Origin: Porphyra umbilicalis
Lineage: Eukaryota; Rhodophyta; Bangiophyceae; Bangiales; Bangiaceae
NCBI GenBank assembly: GCA_002049455.2
Contig: KV919068.1
Coordinates: 28,938-92,937 of the forward strand
DNA: 64,000 bases
Direction: 5' to 3'
The translations under genes and the position numbers were made by a program. The number at the start of each line of letters is the position of its first letter. Within the stretch, counting starts at the first letter, position 1. Of this stretch, positions 21,545 to 32,606 are shown in pieces. The notes beneath the pieces are model-generated. The model was not told the origin of the DNA, ran no database searches, and saw nothing but the letters and a program-made list of their open reading frames with translations.

Positions 21545-24324
21545 CTAGCATCATGAGGGCAATCGCCGATTGATTGGCTCAGACGGCGTTCCTGACAGAT
21601 CATTCAGACATTCACAATACAGTTTCAATTTTCGGCAGAATCATAATATCGCCATATTATGACTGACTATCATGGGTACGGCGACATGGAGGATGTGGGT
21701 GCTCAGCGGCAGTTGACGCAAGAAAGATGGCGCATGCGCAACGCACAGCCTCGGAGTCGGTCACCCCAGCAACTTGAACGAGGGGAACGCCACACATGCG
21801 CCACTGCCATGTCCGACGCGGCAGGGCCGCCCCCCCCGCGCTTCGCTGCCACCGTTGCCTGCGCCTGCGTTGCCAGCCGCGCGGGGTGGCGGCTCCACCA
21901 CCCACTCCGTCCCCGTGGCGCACCTCCCCCCCCGCCGCGCTTGCCCTCTCCCCCGCCGCCCGCGCCGCATCGGCGAGCAACGCGCGGAACGGCGGTCGAG
22001 CCCCCGCTGCCGCCGTATCGTGGGCAAAAGCCCCCCCCCCCAGGGAGCGGCACACGCGCCGTGGGACTCCCGCGCACCGGGCGCGCCGGCGGCGGCCACC
22101 GCCCGCGGGCCGCGCGCGCCACCCCCAGGCGGCTCACAAGCGCGCCGCAGCACTCCCGCCGTCCCACCCGCCCCCGCGTGGCCCGCGGCGGACCGACGCG
22201 TCCGTGCCTGGCGGCTGCCACCGTGACAAGCGGCGCTGGCAGCCAACCGCTGCAGTGGCGGTGGCGCCCCCTCCAACCCCCCCCCCCCGCCGCCCGCCGC
22301 CGCGCCACCACCCCACCATGGGGTGGCGGCCCCACCGCGCGCTGCTCGTGCGGAGCGGCAGCCGCGGCGCGACCGCGGCCGCTCGCCGCCGAAGCCGTGA
22401 TGCGGCGCGTCGCAGCGTGCCGCGGCGCGTCGCGGCACGCCCACCGACGCGACGCCTCTGGCGCGTGGCAGCACGGCCGTGGCCACGGCGGCGGCGGCTG
22501 CGGTCGCCGCCGCCGTCGCGTCGGCAGACTGGAGGCAACGCCATTGGCTCGCTCGCCACTGCCCGCCGCCGCGACGGCTGCGTGCCGCCGACGGGGCGGC
22601 TGCGGCGCGCGCGCTGCGCCCGTCGGACACCCGCCGTCGACGCGGGCGGTGCGGACAACGCCGCAGCTGCCGTCGCTGTCGCCGTCGCCGCCGCCGCCAC
22701 CACTGCCGCCGCCGCCGCGCGTTGCCACCACCACGCGCCGCCGCCAACCGTGGCGCCACCAACCCGCGTCGCCTGTCGCGTGGTCGTTGGCGCCTGCGGC
22801 GGCGGCGACGCCACAATGGACAGCACCGCGGCGGCGGCAATGGCGGCCGCGACCGACCGCGCCGCTGCCGGTAGCCGACCACCGACCGCCACGGCCACCC
22901 ACGGGCGCGACCGCCAGGGACGGGCGTGGGGCGGGCTTCAGCGTCGTCCGTTACGGCAGCGGCCGCCGGCGTGAGCCGGCGTCTCTGTCTAGACGCACGG
23001 AAGCGACACGCACCCCCCCCCCTCTCCACCATCCCACCACCCGCCGCTCGTCGCCAACCCGACAGCTCGCCGGCGCCGCCGCCGACGGCGCCCGCCAGCC
23101 GCGGCACCCCGACGCGCGGCGAGCGCTAGGGGCCACGGCACGTCCACCAGGGGACGCTGCTGTTGCGGAGACGCCCAGTTGGTGGCGGAGGCAGCGGCCT
23201 TTCCCCCACCCCCGAGCGCCCGCGCCCCGTCCGAGCGCCGCCGCCGACCCGGAGGCGAGGCACACGCATGTGCGCCGCCGCTGATTGACCCCCTCTTTGG
23301 CCGCGAGCCACGCGCGCGGCAGCCCCACCTCCCCCTCCCTGTCGGCGGCCAAGCAGTCGCCGTGCGGCGACCCAGCCTCTCCCCCAACCCCCCCCCCCCG
23401 CGCCATTGACGCCCCCGCCAGTGGCCAGCCCCGCCGTCGCCACGAGGGATTGCCGCGCGAGCAGCAAGCGCCGGCGCCCACCGCACCCGCCGGCATGGAC
23501 GGTGGCGCAGCAGACGCCACCGACGGTCACGATGGCGCGCGCCGCGCCGGCGCCGTCCGCCAAGGGGCGGACGCGACGGCTGGGGCAACGTCGACCAGCG
23601 ACCGGTCGGCCGCAGCGCCGACGCGACGGCGAGGCGGGGCGTGTGGGCGGGACGCATCGGGCAGCGTCGGCCGTGTCAGCACCACCGCCGTCGACGGGGC
23701 ACACCCTTCCAACGCCGCGCCGAACCAGGCGTGTCCGCCGCACCACCCCCGCCCCTGCCACCGCCCGCGCCACGACGCGCGCGTCCGCACCGCGTCCCCC
23801 GCCACGCACCGCCGCGCCGTCGCGGCAGGTGCGACCGCCGCTGCCGCGGCCGCGCGGCGCCGGCCGGCGCCACGGGCGGCCGCACCCCGTGGCGTGGCCG
23901 CACGCGCGCCGCGGTGCGCGTCGCCCGACCCGTGGCGCGGCAGGGCGGCGGCGGGCGTGGCGGCAGCGGCAGCGCGGGCGGCGGCGGCGGCGGCAGTGTC
24001 GCGCGACAGCCGGGGGGGGGCGGGGGTGGGGGCCGCGCGGCGGGCAGGGGGCGCCCGCACGCTTCTTCCCGGCTGGGGCAAACGGCGGCGGGGCGCCGCC
24101 CCGTCACCGCCACGCCGCCATCAGCGGGTGCGGGGGGGCGAGAGCGCCCACGCCGAAAGGAGCAGCTCCTGCATGAAAAGCTCAAGCGAAGCAAACTGAC
24201 TCCTCACCAGTAAAGAGAGCACAGAGCGCACAGAGCCGCCGCGGAGTGTGCGCTGCAGTGTTGTCGTTCCGCCAAAAAGTGTCGAGTCAAGAACAGGGCC
24301 AGTCAAGCGACTTTTCTGAAAGGG
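21545..24324. other. GC-rich low-complexity block, probably non-coding
   Basis: After an AT-rich start (21545-21700) the sequence is a block of about 2.4 kb (roughly 21780-24160) made almost only of C and G with CCG/CGG bias. All six frames stay open for long distances and translate to Arg, Pro, Ala and Gly without motifs. No frame looks like a protein. The block ends abruptly against AT-richer DNA at about 24170. Its origin is unclear: an old satellite or an eroded element are both possible. Confidence 0.5.
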
Positions 24325-24956
24325 TATGGTGTGTGTCCCAAAAATGAGACATGCGCGTTTTCTGAAGGACTGACACATCACTGCACGGGGGCAGGTGGGG
24401 TGGGGTACGAGAAAATTCTCGACTGGCCTCCATGGAAAGAGCCCCACCCGACGCGTTCTTGGCTGACAACTCCTTAGTACCCGCCTGTGGGCACTGTTCT
24501 GTGGACCTCTCAGATAGCCCCGATCTTGGAGCCAGTCTTTTTCAGGTTCTTGGGGCTACAGGTTTGCAACGCCAAAGCTCATGTGCTAACTGGAGCTTCG
24601 ATGAGGGGTGTCCCAAATCGTGTTTTCTTCACAGGGGGCTACATGGGGGTCTTTTTCACGTTTTTATTGGTAAGGTCGTGCCCTTTTCTTCGTGCACGAA
24701 CTGTCAGCACATGCCTGCTCTAGTATCCGTGCATTTGATTGGGGCGCGTGGTCGTCACATGTCGAAACTGCAATGAATGACACCATACCCCATGACACGT
24801 CAGGAGGTGCCGCCTCCGCTAACACTGTCAGGGGCCGTTCTGGAAGCACAGTGGGACCGAGTGGGTCACTTTACATTATCGGACCGTTGCAGAAGGCCAG
24901 TGGGCCGAGAAAAAAAGAAAAAACCGCGATGTCTCATTTTTGGGACACGCACCATA
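24325..24956. mobile_element. Small inverted-repeat element with TA ends
   Basis: The left end at 24325-24352 and the right end at 24929-24956 are inverted copies of one another over 28 bp with a single mismatch (TATGGTGTGTGTCCCAAAAA on the left). Each end begins with TA, the target duplication used by Tc1/mariner-type elements. The 632-bp interior has short open frames without recognisable protein, so this is a non-autonomous (MITE-like) element. Family assignment is inferred from the TA ends only. Confidence 0.7.
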
Positions 24957-25273
24957 GTTGCTCGATTTTTTTTGCGTAAACGAGCAGTCCCAACGGAGAC
25001 TCGCGACTATTCTTGGAAAAATGTGCAAGACGTTTTCTCACAATTTCACGAAGGATTGTCTAACGAGGTTAATTTGTGCACTGAACTTACGTAGTGTATG
25101 TCGAAATAAGTATATGTTGGACCTTGGAGGGACGAGTCAACTCGCAAGACAGAACTACACGGCGCCCTCCTCATGTGCCATTCAGGGCCGCCTACTTGTT
25201 GCTTCGGTTGGCATGCTGATACCTATGCTGATCACACCCCGGTTGCGCCCAATCAAGTTTTGACAAGCAGTGT

Positions 25274-25627
25274 GTGGCACACCCAGAAGACGGGCAGTTA
25301 CACGCCTCAGGCGTGCCATCCAGCACGCCCCAGGAACTCTGCACAACCGTAGTCGTCGGGCATATGCCACCGTACGTGCACATGATGAGCAAAGTAGAGC
25401 TCTTTAAAACTGTGTGCGGCTTCACGCAGGGGGAGTGTGACGCCATCGTCGATCTGTCACTCGCGTGCGTGCAGAGTGGAGTTGATCCGCTGATGGCCCA
25501 GGCGCACGCTCCGCTGCCGCTTGGGCACCATACCGTACCGGCACAGTCGGGCTCGAGGGGAAAGAGGGGGGCCGTGGGCGAGATTTCGAAGGCCAAGCAA
25601 GAGCAGTGTGTGCGAACTGTGCGGTAA
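25274..25627 (+). CDS. Small unknown open frame
   Basis: A 117-aa open frame in DNA of ordinary composition between two inverted-repeat elements. The middle (KVELFKTVCGFTQGECDAI followed by a helix ending CVQSGVDPLMAQA) looks helical and protein-like, distantly like the short helical repeat of MOZART1, but too weakly to name. There is no flanking evidence for expression. It may be a fragment of a decayed gene or element. Confidence 0.2.
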   Translation: MAHPEDGQLHASGVPSSTPQELCTTVVVGHMPPYVHMMSKVELFKTVCGFTQGECDAIVDLSLACVQSGVDPLMAQAHAPLPLGHHTVPAQSGSRGKRGAVGEISKAKQEQCVRTVR

Positions 25628-25752
25628 TGATCTGGTGCGTGACCCTCAGTATGAACCCACAACAGCTTGATGCCCGACTTGAGCCCACAAATGCATGGTT
25701 TGACAGGCACTCAACGACAAATACGTCCAACGATAAGGACATCATACATAGC

Positions 25753-25890
25753 ATACAGCCGTTCTCCCAAAAATCCCGCACTCCAACTGTTGCAAAAGAG
25801 TTCCAAATCGGCCTGTGCGGGGTCGTAGAGGCCGATTTGGAACTCTTTTGCAACAGTTGGAGTGCAGGATTTTCGGGAGAACGGCTGTAT
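25753..25890. mobile_element. Foldback element, copy 1
   Basis: Two arms of about 62 bp form a near-perfect palindrome around a short centre: ATACAGCCGTTCTCCC opens the left arm and its complement closes the right. The arms contain AACTGTTGCAAAAGAGTTCC. A TA dinucleotide lies at both ends. A second, less symmetric copy is at 50995-51164, so this is a repeat family. Confidence 0.8.
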
Positions 25891-26830
25891 GACATAGCTT
25901 TCCAGGCAGCGATCTTACATATGTCAGAGGGATAAGATATCTTACAGTATGATATAATATCCGAGATAACGTAAGAGCTGATGATAACAGCCCTAATGAC
26001 GGGCCCGCACCCGAGGTGTCAGAGTTGGTCTGTCTGTATTGCGGCGCCATGCAGCCGCGGAGCACTCTGGGGCGCATGTGGTTGTCAGCCACTCGTTGGC
26101 TGGCGCGCCATCGGTCCACACATGCGTGCGGATCAGCTCACTGTTTGGGCCGACTCCGTGGGCCCGACCGATATTGGGACCAACACGGCCACCCCATTGG
26201 TAGCTAACGAAACCACGGACGGCTGGCGTCTGGTCCAGCAGCGGCCGAGGGGCCCCCGCGACGAGGCGAAGATGCGCTGGCACTCGGGCGTCGGACCCCC
26301 CGTTTCGCACCAGGTCAAGGTGATGGCACGGATGTTCGAGGGCGATCCAGTCTGGCGGGCGGTTCTGTAGTGGTTGGGGAGTGCTGGGCCGACCTCATTG
26401 CCTCTGGCTCACCGTGTGCGCACCTCCCTGCCACTAGGTCGGTGCGTTGGATGTGAGTCAGCCGGCCCGGGGTTGCTTCGTGCAGGTACCCCACGACGGG
26501 TCGTGCTCTGGTCTCCTCTGCTCACGCTGGCGCAGTTGTGAATCGTTGATCCACTCTCACTTTAGTATCCGTGCCGACCGCACCGCCTCCACCACTCGTG
26601 GTCGCCGCCGCTCACCACCCACCTGGCATCGTCCGGCGCAGCGGAACTGTCTGCTGTGGCTGGCGCGCTGGATATGTCGCATCTTCCCACGGAAGCCTCG
26701 TTGCACCGGCTACTGTGGAAGCGGTACGTCTCGTTGGGCCCCGATGGGCAAGCGCGGCGGGCGACGTGCACGAGTGGCAGGAGCTGCCGTCGCCGGCGAC
26801 CGTGGGGTCCACACTCGACGCGGGCCCCCG
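25891..26830. other. Upstream region of receptor-like gene B
   Basis: The first part is AT-rich (25895-25990, TATCTTACAG, GATATAATATC). From about 26270 the sequence is related to the upstream region of copy A, including CACCTCCCTGCCACTAGG-like and CTGCTGTGGCTGGCGC segments. The promoter was therefore likely duplicated with the gene. No separate gene is seen. Confidence 0.45.
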
Positions 26831-28617
26831 ATGGCGGGGCGTGGTACGCGTTTGGTGGCTGCTGTCGCTACCGTCTCGATGGCGTGGGCGACTGTCGCGG
26901 CGGTCGTCTTGGTGCTTGCGCCAATGCCAGTGACGGCCGCCACGGCCGGCAAAAACTGCCTTCGCCGCCTGGTGTCACACCCCGCCGAGTTTGCCCGCTG
27001 CGGCATCGACACGACGTGCTTCCTGTTTATTGAGGAAGACCCATTCATCTTCATTGGCAACATCAGCAACGACCCGGTGGACCCGCTCAACCCGCGGACG
27101 CCCTTCCCGTGCACCGAATTTGCCGAGCGGGGTCTCAGCGGCTTCTCCTTCACCTTGTACAAGAAGCTGTGGCCGTCGAGCTCCGACTTGTGCGTGTACG
27201 CCGGCGACATTAACGATTGCACTTTCAACGGCATGATTGACTACCTCAACGACACGCGCGCGCCGGGGCACCCGGGGTACGGCATGGCGCTCGGCGTGAC
27301 GGGGGCACTCGTCTTTTCGCCCGTCCGCCGGCGGCTCGGCATTTCCTCCTCGTCCATCCTGGAAGACCGGCTGGTGATGGTGCGGCGGAAGCGCTCGCGG
27401 TCGGGCTTTTGGGCGCAGAGCAACTTTGAGTTGACGACGCTGTCGTGGCCATTTACGGCGGGCACGTGGGTCCTCATCTTACAAGCGTTCGTGGCGGCGC
27501 TGCTGGTTACGGCGGGGCTGTCGGCGTGGCGGCCGACGCCGTTGTGGGATGTGGGGGTTGAAGACGGCAGGGTTCGGTGGCGCCTGCGGTGGCTACAGTG
27601 GGCGTACAACTGGTATGTGCTGCGCGACGGCTGTAGGCGGTGCTGCTCTGTCACCCTGCTTTGCGGTGTGCTGCGAGCTACGGCGGCTAGTGCACTCTGT
27701 TGTGTATGTGCTTGATTGCTGACATGCGCACCGTCCCGCGTGTCACCCTCCTCCTGCCTCGTGTCTGTTTTTCTCTTTCCTCGCCGTACAGGGTCCGGAA
27801 CCTCGCCGGCGGGGACCTCGAGCCGGCAGAAGCGCACTTTGAGCCTGCTCGAAATCTCGTGCGCAGCGTCCCCTATGCGGTCATTGCCATAGTTGTCGTC
27901 TGGTGGGAGGCTGCGTTCATCATCGGCTCGACGAGCACCACACTCATCAAGCCGCTGAGCGGGCTCACGGACGCCGAGCTTTGCTCCTTCACGGTCCCCC
28001 ACAGCACGGCGCTGGAGGAGACGTGGCTGTCCATTGTCAACAGCGGCCGCGAGAGCAACCCCATCAACATCTCGGGGTTGGCGACTGGCACCACCCACCG
28101 GACGTGGAACACGTGTGACTCGGCGGCGAGTTGCTTCCAACAAGTCACCACCGGCGGCCGGTCGCCCTCCCCTCGCTGCGACAGCACCCGCACGACCGAC
28201 GTGCTCGTCACCTTCCAGCCCGTTCTCTATTCGCAAATGCGCCAGCACCCGGAGCTGTGTGACGCGCTGGAGGTGCTGGCCACGGAGGAGGAGGTGTTTC
28301 GCTTCACGCTTGGGTGGATGTACGCGGATGTGGTGACGCCCAACGCGACCGCCGCGGCAGCGTGGGCGTCACGGCGGGAGGATATTGACGTGGCCATCCG
28401 GCAGGCGCGGCTCGACCAGACGACCAGCGACGTGCTCGACACGACGATTGGGAAGCAGGTGCCGTGCCCGCTCAACCAGCAGCGGGTGCAGCCGGGGCAG
28501 CTGATGCTGCCGCTGGTCCTTGCGTTGGTGGTCTACTACGTGTTGGCGGTGATGTTGGCCCTGGGCTACCCGCTGCTGCAGGGGGCCCTGAGGGCAGAGA
28601 AGAGGCGGCAGGTGTGA
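26831..28617 (+). CDS. Ionotropic-glutamate-receptor-like membrane protein, copy B (one intron)
   Basis: Exons 26831-27612 and 27792-28617 give 535 aa; the intron at 27613-27791 has GTATGT and TACAG ends. It aligns with copy A along its whole length: signal peptide, TLYKKLWPSSSDLCVYAGD, GYGMALGVTGALVFSPVRRR, TM1 WPFTAGTWVLILQAFVAALL, M3-like WWEAAFIIGSTSTTLIKPLS, second outer lobe with LYSQMRQHPELCDALEVLAT (identical in both) and a C-terminal helix. Differences cluster in the signal peptide, the juxtamembrane tail after TM1 and the extreme C-terminus, where copy A carries a 25-residue extension. The intact frames and conserved Cys suggest both are functional. Ligand and ion selectivity cannot be read from the sequence. 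Confidence 0.72.
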
Positions 28618-29489
28618 GGGCCATGGGCGCCCCCTCGCGGGTCACCTTTGTGCGGAGCGAGGGTGTGCTCAGTTTTGATGAGAGTGGGGGTGGCGGAGGG
28701 GCGCTGCCGATCCGGGTGGGGGCGGTTCAAAGGATGGCCTATGGATGATTGTGACGGATGCAGTAGTACTGGATGTTGTGGGCACGCAACCGCAGTTGAC
28801 GCACAGGAGAAGCCGGAAGATGTCGTTCAGTGGAACAGCGTGGAGAAGCAAGATTGTGGTTGGGAAGGTGGTGGAGAATGTCGGGACGGGACGCCGGCTC
28901 CACGTCCAGCCACCGGTCTCCATCAAGCGAGCAGGCTTGCTCTTGCTAGAAACGGTCTGGTTGGCCAAATTAAATAAAGGGCGCAGCGCGCCATAAACAC
29001 CCTCAGTGCGAGCGCTCTGACAAGAAGAAACCGCGACAGGCCCCAGACACGACGCCACCCACACAGATGGGGCTCACTCGCGCCGCCCCCCCCACACCCT
29101 TGGCACGCCTTCCCCCCACCCCCGACCCCGCCCAACCGCATCGCAGGAACGGCGGCGGCGGCGGCGGCAGCGGCAGCGACGGCAGCGGCGGCGGCGGCGG
29201 GCGCGGCGGCGGCGGCGGCAGCAGCGGCAGCAAAGTGGCGGCCTCAGCCATGGCCCGCCGCTCCACCGCGCCGCCGCAGCGGTGTGGCGCCACCGTCGGC
29301 GTCGCGGTGCCCCAGCCCGCCGTGTACGCGCGCCGCTGCCGGCACATGCGCCGCTGCCGTCGCCGCCGCCGCCGCCGCCATCGTCGCTGCCGCCACCCCC
29401 CCCCCCCCCCCCCTCACGCGGTCCTTGGCGACGGCGGCGGCCCCATGACCAGGACCGCGGGCGCCCGTGCAAGGCACGGCCGCTCGCCG

Positions 29490-29554
<65 letters not shown>

Positions 29555-29583
29555 CGCCGTCCGCCGCGGCCGGTCAGACGACG

Positions 29584-29614
<31 letters not shown>

Positions 29615-31172
29615 ACGGCCGCAGCGGCGCCCGTCGGTGCGGCGAAAGGGGCCGTCACGGCCGCAACGGGGGCGTACGTGCCGCGGCCGCACACGTGGCG
29701 CGGCGCCCGACGGGGGCGGCGCGCACCCCCCCCCCCCCCCCCCGCCCGCCGCGTCGCGTGTGGCGTCGCGGCCGCGGCCGCGGCGGCGCCGGCGGGGACG
29801 GCGACGGCGGCGCCACGGCGCCGCCGCCGCTGCCCGTCTGCCGCCGACTTTGGCGCGACTTGGAGGGGGAGGAGGGGGGGCGGGAACCCCGCCACCGCGC
29901 GCGCCACGCGGCGGGCGGGTGTCGCCGCGCGCCGGCCGCCGCGCCGCCCGACGGGCGCGGCGGCGCGGCCGCCGAGCGCGTGGCGGGACACGCCTTGCCG
30001 ACCCACGCACGGACACACACGCCCGCCCGCCCCCGTGCCGCCGCCGTCTCCTCATTGTCACACGCGCCGCGGGGCGTGCGCCGCGGCTGCGCCGCGCCAC
30101 CGCGGCGGCGGCGGCGGCGGCGGCAGCGACAGCGCCCGCCGCCCGCCCCACCGCCGCCGCCGCCGGGTGGCCAAAAGGGCCGGCGCGCGCGTCGGCCCGC
30201 AAACACCACCACCGCGTGGGCCGTGCGGCCGCCGGGTGGCCGGCCCGCCCGCGGCCGCCGCGACCACGTGCGGCAGCCGCTGCTCCGCCGCCACTCGCAG
30301 CGGTGGCGGCGGCGGGGGCCATCCCCCCCCCCTCCCCCGCCCCTCGCCGCCGCAACCCGTCACGCGTCGTGCCGCCGCCGCCGCCGCCACCGCCGCCGCC
30401 CGTCGCGGGCGCCGTCTGCGCACCCACCGCCGGCGGCCGCCGGGTGTGGGAGGTCCGCCCGTGGCGGCGGCCGACGTCCGCGGCGGCCGCGCGCACGCCC
30501 CCCCCGCGGCGGGCGGCGGACGGTGGCCGCCGCCGCCGCGGTCGTCACGACAGACGCCTTGACACGGCCGCCGGCGCGCCCACCCCCCCTCCCCCGCACG
30601 TGCCGCCGCGCGTGCCGTTGCCGTCAATGCCGCCGCACGGGGTGGGGCGCGTGGCCGACGCTTTGCGGGCGGCCGCGGCGCTGCCAGGCGGCCGCGGTGC
30701 CGGCCGGCCACGGGCGACGACGCCGCCGGTCGGGGCGCCAGGCGCGGGTGAGGAGGGGGCGGTCGACGGGCGCGCCCGCGGCGCGTCTGCCGGCCAGCCG
30801 GCGGCCTTGGTGGGGGGCGGGGGGGGGGGGGGCGCCGTGCCCGCCGTCGGCGCGGGGCTCGCCCACGGGCCGCGCCGGTGGGGGCGGGGGCCGCGCGGCC
30901 GCCGCCCTTCCATGCCGCCGTCAGCCCGCTTTGCCACATGCAGCAGGCGCAGCCGCCTCGGCCGTGCGCGCCATGGCCACGCTAGAGGCGGCGCAAAAGG
31001 GCGGGGCGGGGGTGCGCGGGGTGATGGCGCGCAGGGTCTTGAGGAGAGGTGGGGCGCGGGGCGGCCGCTTTTCACCGCGGTGAGCGAGACGCACACAGAG
31101 CTGCCTGCCCAAAACCCAAGATACACTGAGATTATTTTTCACAGTCCGTACAAGTGTACGCACCGAGACCCC
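28618..31172. other. Intergenic with a GC-rich low-complexity block
   Basis: The first 440 bp are of mixed composition with no gene. From about 29060 to 31080 lies a C/G block with CCG and CGG repeats (for example four CGCGCCCGCCGCCGC units at about 29488-29550), of the same kind as at 21.8-24.2 kb. Frames of up to 772 codons are open on both strands at once, which marks them as artefacts of composition. No conserved domain is visible. Confidence 0.5.
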
Positions 31173-31174
31173 AT

Positions 31175-31284
31175 GGGCAACTTTTTGAGTACAGGTAGCC
31201 TTTGTGGGCCCACAAAGGCTGCCTGTACTCAAAAAGTTGAGTACTGTGGGCCCACAAAGGCTGCCTGTACTCAAAAAGTTGCCC
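31175..31284. mobile_element. Foldback repeat with an internal duplication
   Basis: The left arm GGGCAACTTTTTGAGTACAG (31175-31194) continues through AGCCTTTGTGGGCCCACAAAGGCT, is mirrored by CTGTACTCAAAAAGTTG, and this mirrored arm is repeated a second time up to 31284. The result is a strong hairpin with one duplicated arm, as expected for a small foldback element or a template-switch event. Confidence 0.75.
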
Positions 31285-32201
31285 AAGGGGCACGAAAACC
31301 ACGTGAAAATACATGCCTCTCCGCCCCCAGAAGCCATCAGATGAAGGTGTCAGGACACGCACAGGTGAGTTTTTGCAATTCGTAGCAGTACAGCCGAGTT
31401 CCTCGGGTGCACAAGCGCTGAGACAAATGAAAAGGTATGTACAATGGACCGACATTCAAGCCAACGCACGACTCCAAGAGTTTTTCTGGGTACGAGCTCT
31501 ATTCTGTGTGCACCCGAGACGAGTGCCGCGCACTGCGACGCCCAAGACACAGCGGGTGCGGTGCTCACCCGGTGCCCCAGCCGGCTACTATGTCTGGCTC
31601 ACGACAGCGGGTCTCTTTTGTGGTCGTGGAGCAACGCCGTTGCACAGCCAGGCGCACACTCGATCGCACCAGTGCAGCGGTGCAGGCGCAATGGCGGTAT
31701 ACACTTTTTTGGCGCCCTCCTGCTGGTCTCGGCAGCGCGACATTGGTACGACCGTTCAGACACTTACTATTACACCGCAGTTGGACGACATGGATGCACG
31801 CGCGCTGGTTGTGGAGGACCTGGGACTCTCGGCATCTCGCATTTCGACCAGTAGGTTCGGAGTGGCAAAGCTACAAAAGCACCGTTGTTGGCCAAGAGAC
31901 GTCTGTACTGAAGTACACTCACCGTATACACAAAAAATGCCCAAGAAGAAAATAAAGAACAATAGAACGAGACAACACAGCACCCTACAGCCTCAGGTCT
32001 TCGTCAACGCATTGCGTCGCAGCGTCCGCAGCCGGATCGGCTGAACGCACCGCGCACCGCCATCGGCACCGCATGCCCCTTGTCCGCTCTCCTGTGCAAC
32101 ACGGCTACAAAGGGATGGGCGACGCCGCCAACATCAACGCGTCCACAACGTCAAAAGGTGGTGGGGTCGGGGGACCGCAGGGGTGATGGCGGATCGCCCG
32201 C
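31285..32201. other. Intergenic with short unassigned open frames
   Basis: DNA of ordinary composition carries overlapping open frames on the plus strand (for example 31437-31955, 172 aa, and 31444-31854, 136 aa) that do not resemble known proteins. It may be remains of a gene or element. The last part (32040-32201) is the 3' flank of the minus-strand lumenal-type gene. Confidence 0.35.
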
Positions 32202-32606
32202 CTAGTTGCCGCCCCCAAACGACTTGACGCCCTCGGCCGACTTGGCCGTGGCAGGGGGCGCCTGCGGCATGTTCAGGCCCCCTCCCCGGGCGCCGTCCTC
32301 GCCCACAGAGCCCGGCACCATCTCCTTGACGCCTTCGGCCACCTTTGTCGCCTGGTTGTCGGCCGTGGCGGTCTTCTCAAACACCTGGTTGGCCGTCTCG
32401 GGCGCCTGCTGCACCGCCTGCTCCGAAAAGATGCCCGCCGACGCAAAGCCGGGGGCGGTCGCAATGACCGCCGCCGCCAGCGCCGCCGCGGCCGCCGCGC
32501 GGGAAGGGGACATGGCCGCCGTCGGGGGCGTGCGCGTCACGGCCGCCGACCGGGTGGTCGTGCGGGCAGACAGGGCGGCGCCCGAGAAGGGGGTAGCAAA
32601 CGCCAT
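32202..32606 (-). CDS. Small plastid thylakoid-lumen-type precursor, unknown
   Basis: A 134-aa protein from the ATG at 32606 (context ACGATGG). The N-terminus is rich in Ser, Thr, Arg and Ala without acids (residues 1-38), as in plastid transit peptides. A hydrophobic helix AAAAAALAAAVIATAPG then ends in FASA|G, a good signal-peptidase site. This bipartite leader points to the thylakoid lumen. The mature part is only about 76 aa: an acidic-neutral helix (EQAVQQAPETANQVFEKTAT ... KVAEGVKEMVPG), then a Gly/Pro-rich tail with a second SAEGVKSFGGG motif echoing AEGVKEM. It matches no photosystem subunit I can name. Codon use is the same as in the other GC-rich genes. A small lumenal subunit of the photosynthetic apparatus is the most likely role. 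Confidence 0.75.
   Translation of the reverse strand: MAFATPFSGAALSARTTTRSAAVTRTPPTAAMSPSRAAAAAALAAAVIATAPGFASAGIFSEQAVQQAPETANQVFEKTATADNQATKVAEGVKEMVPGSVGEDGARGGGLNMPQAPPATAKSAEGVKSFGGGN

Noticed and set aside
25274-25627. MOZART1-like microtubule-organising protein
   Set aside because: Only a loose CVQSGVDPLMAQA resemblance to the helical repeat; kept as an unknown frame.
29067-31385. 772-codon open frame in the GC-rich block
   Set aside because: All other frames are equally open and the translation is Arg/Pro/Ala without any structure.
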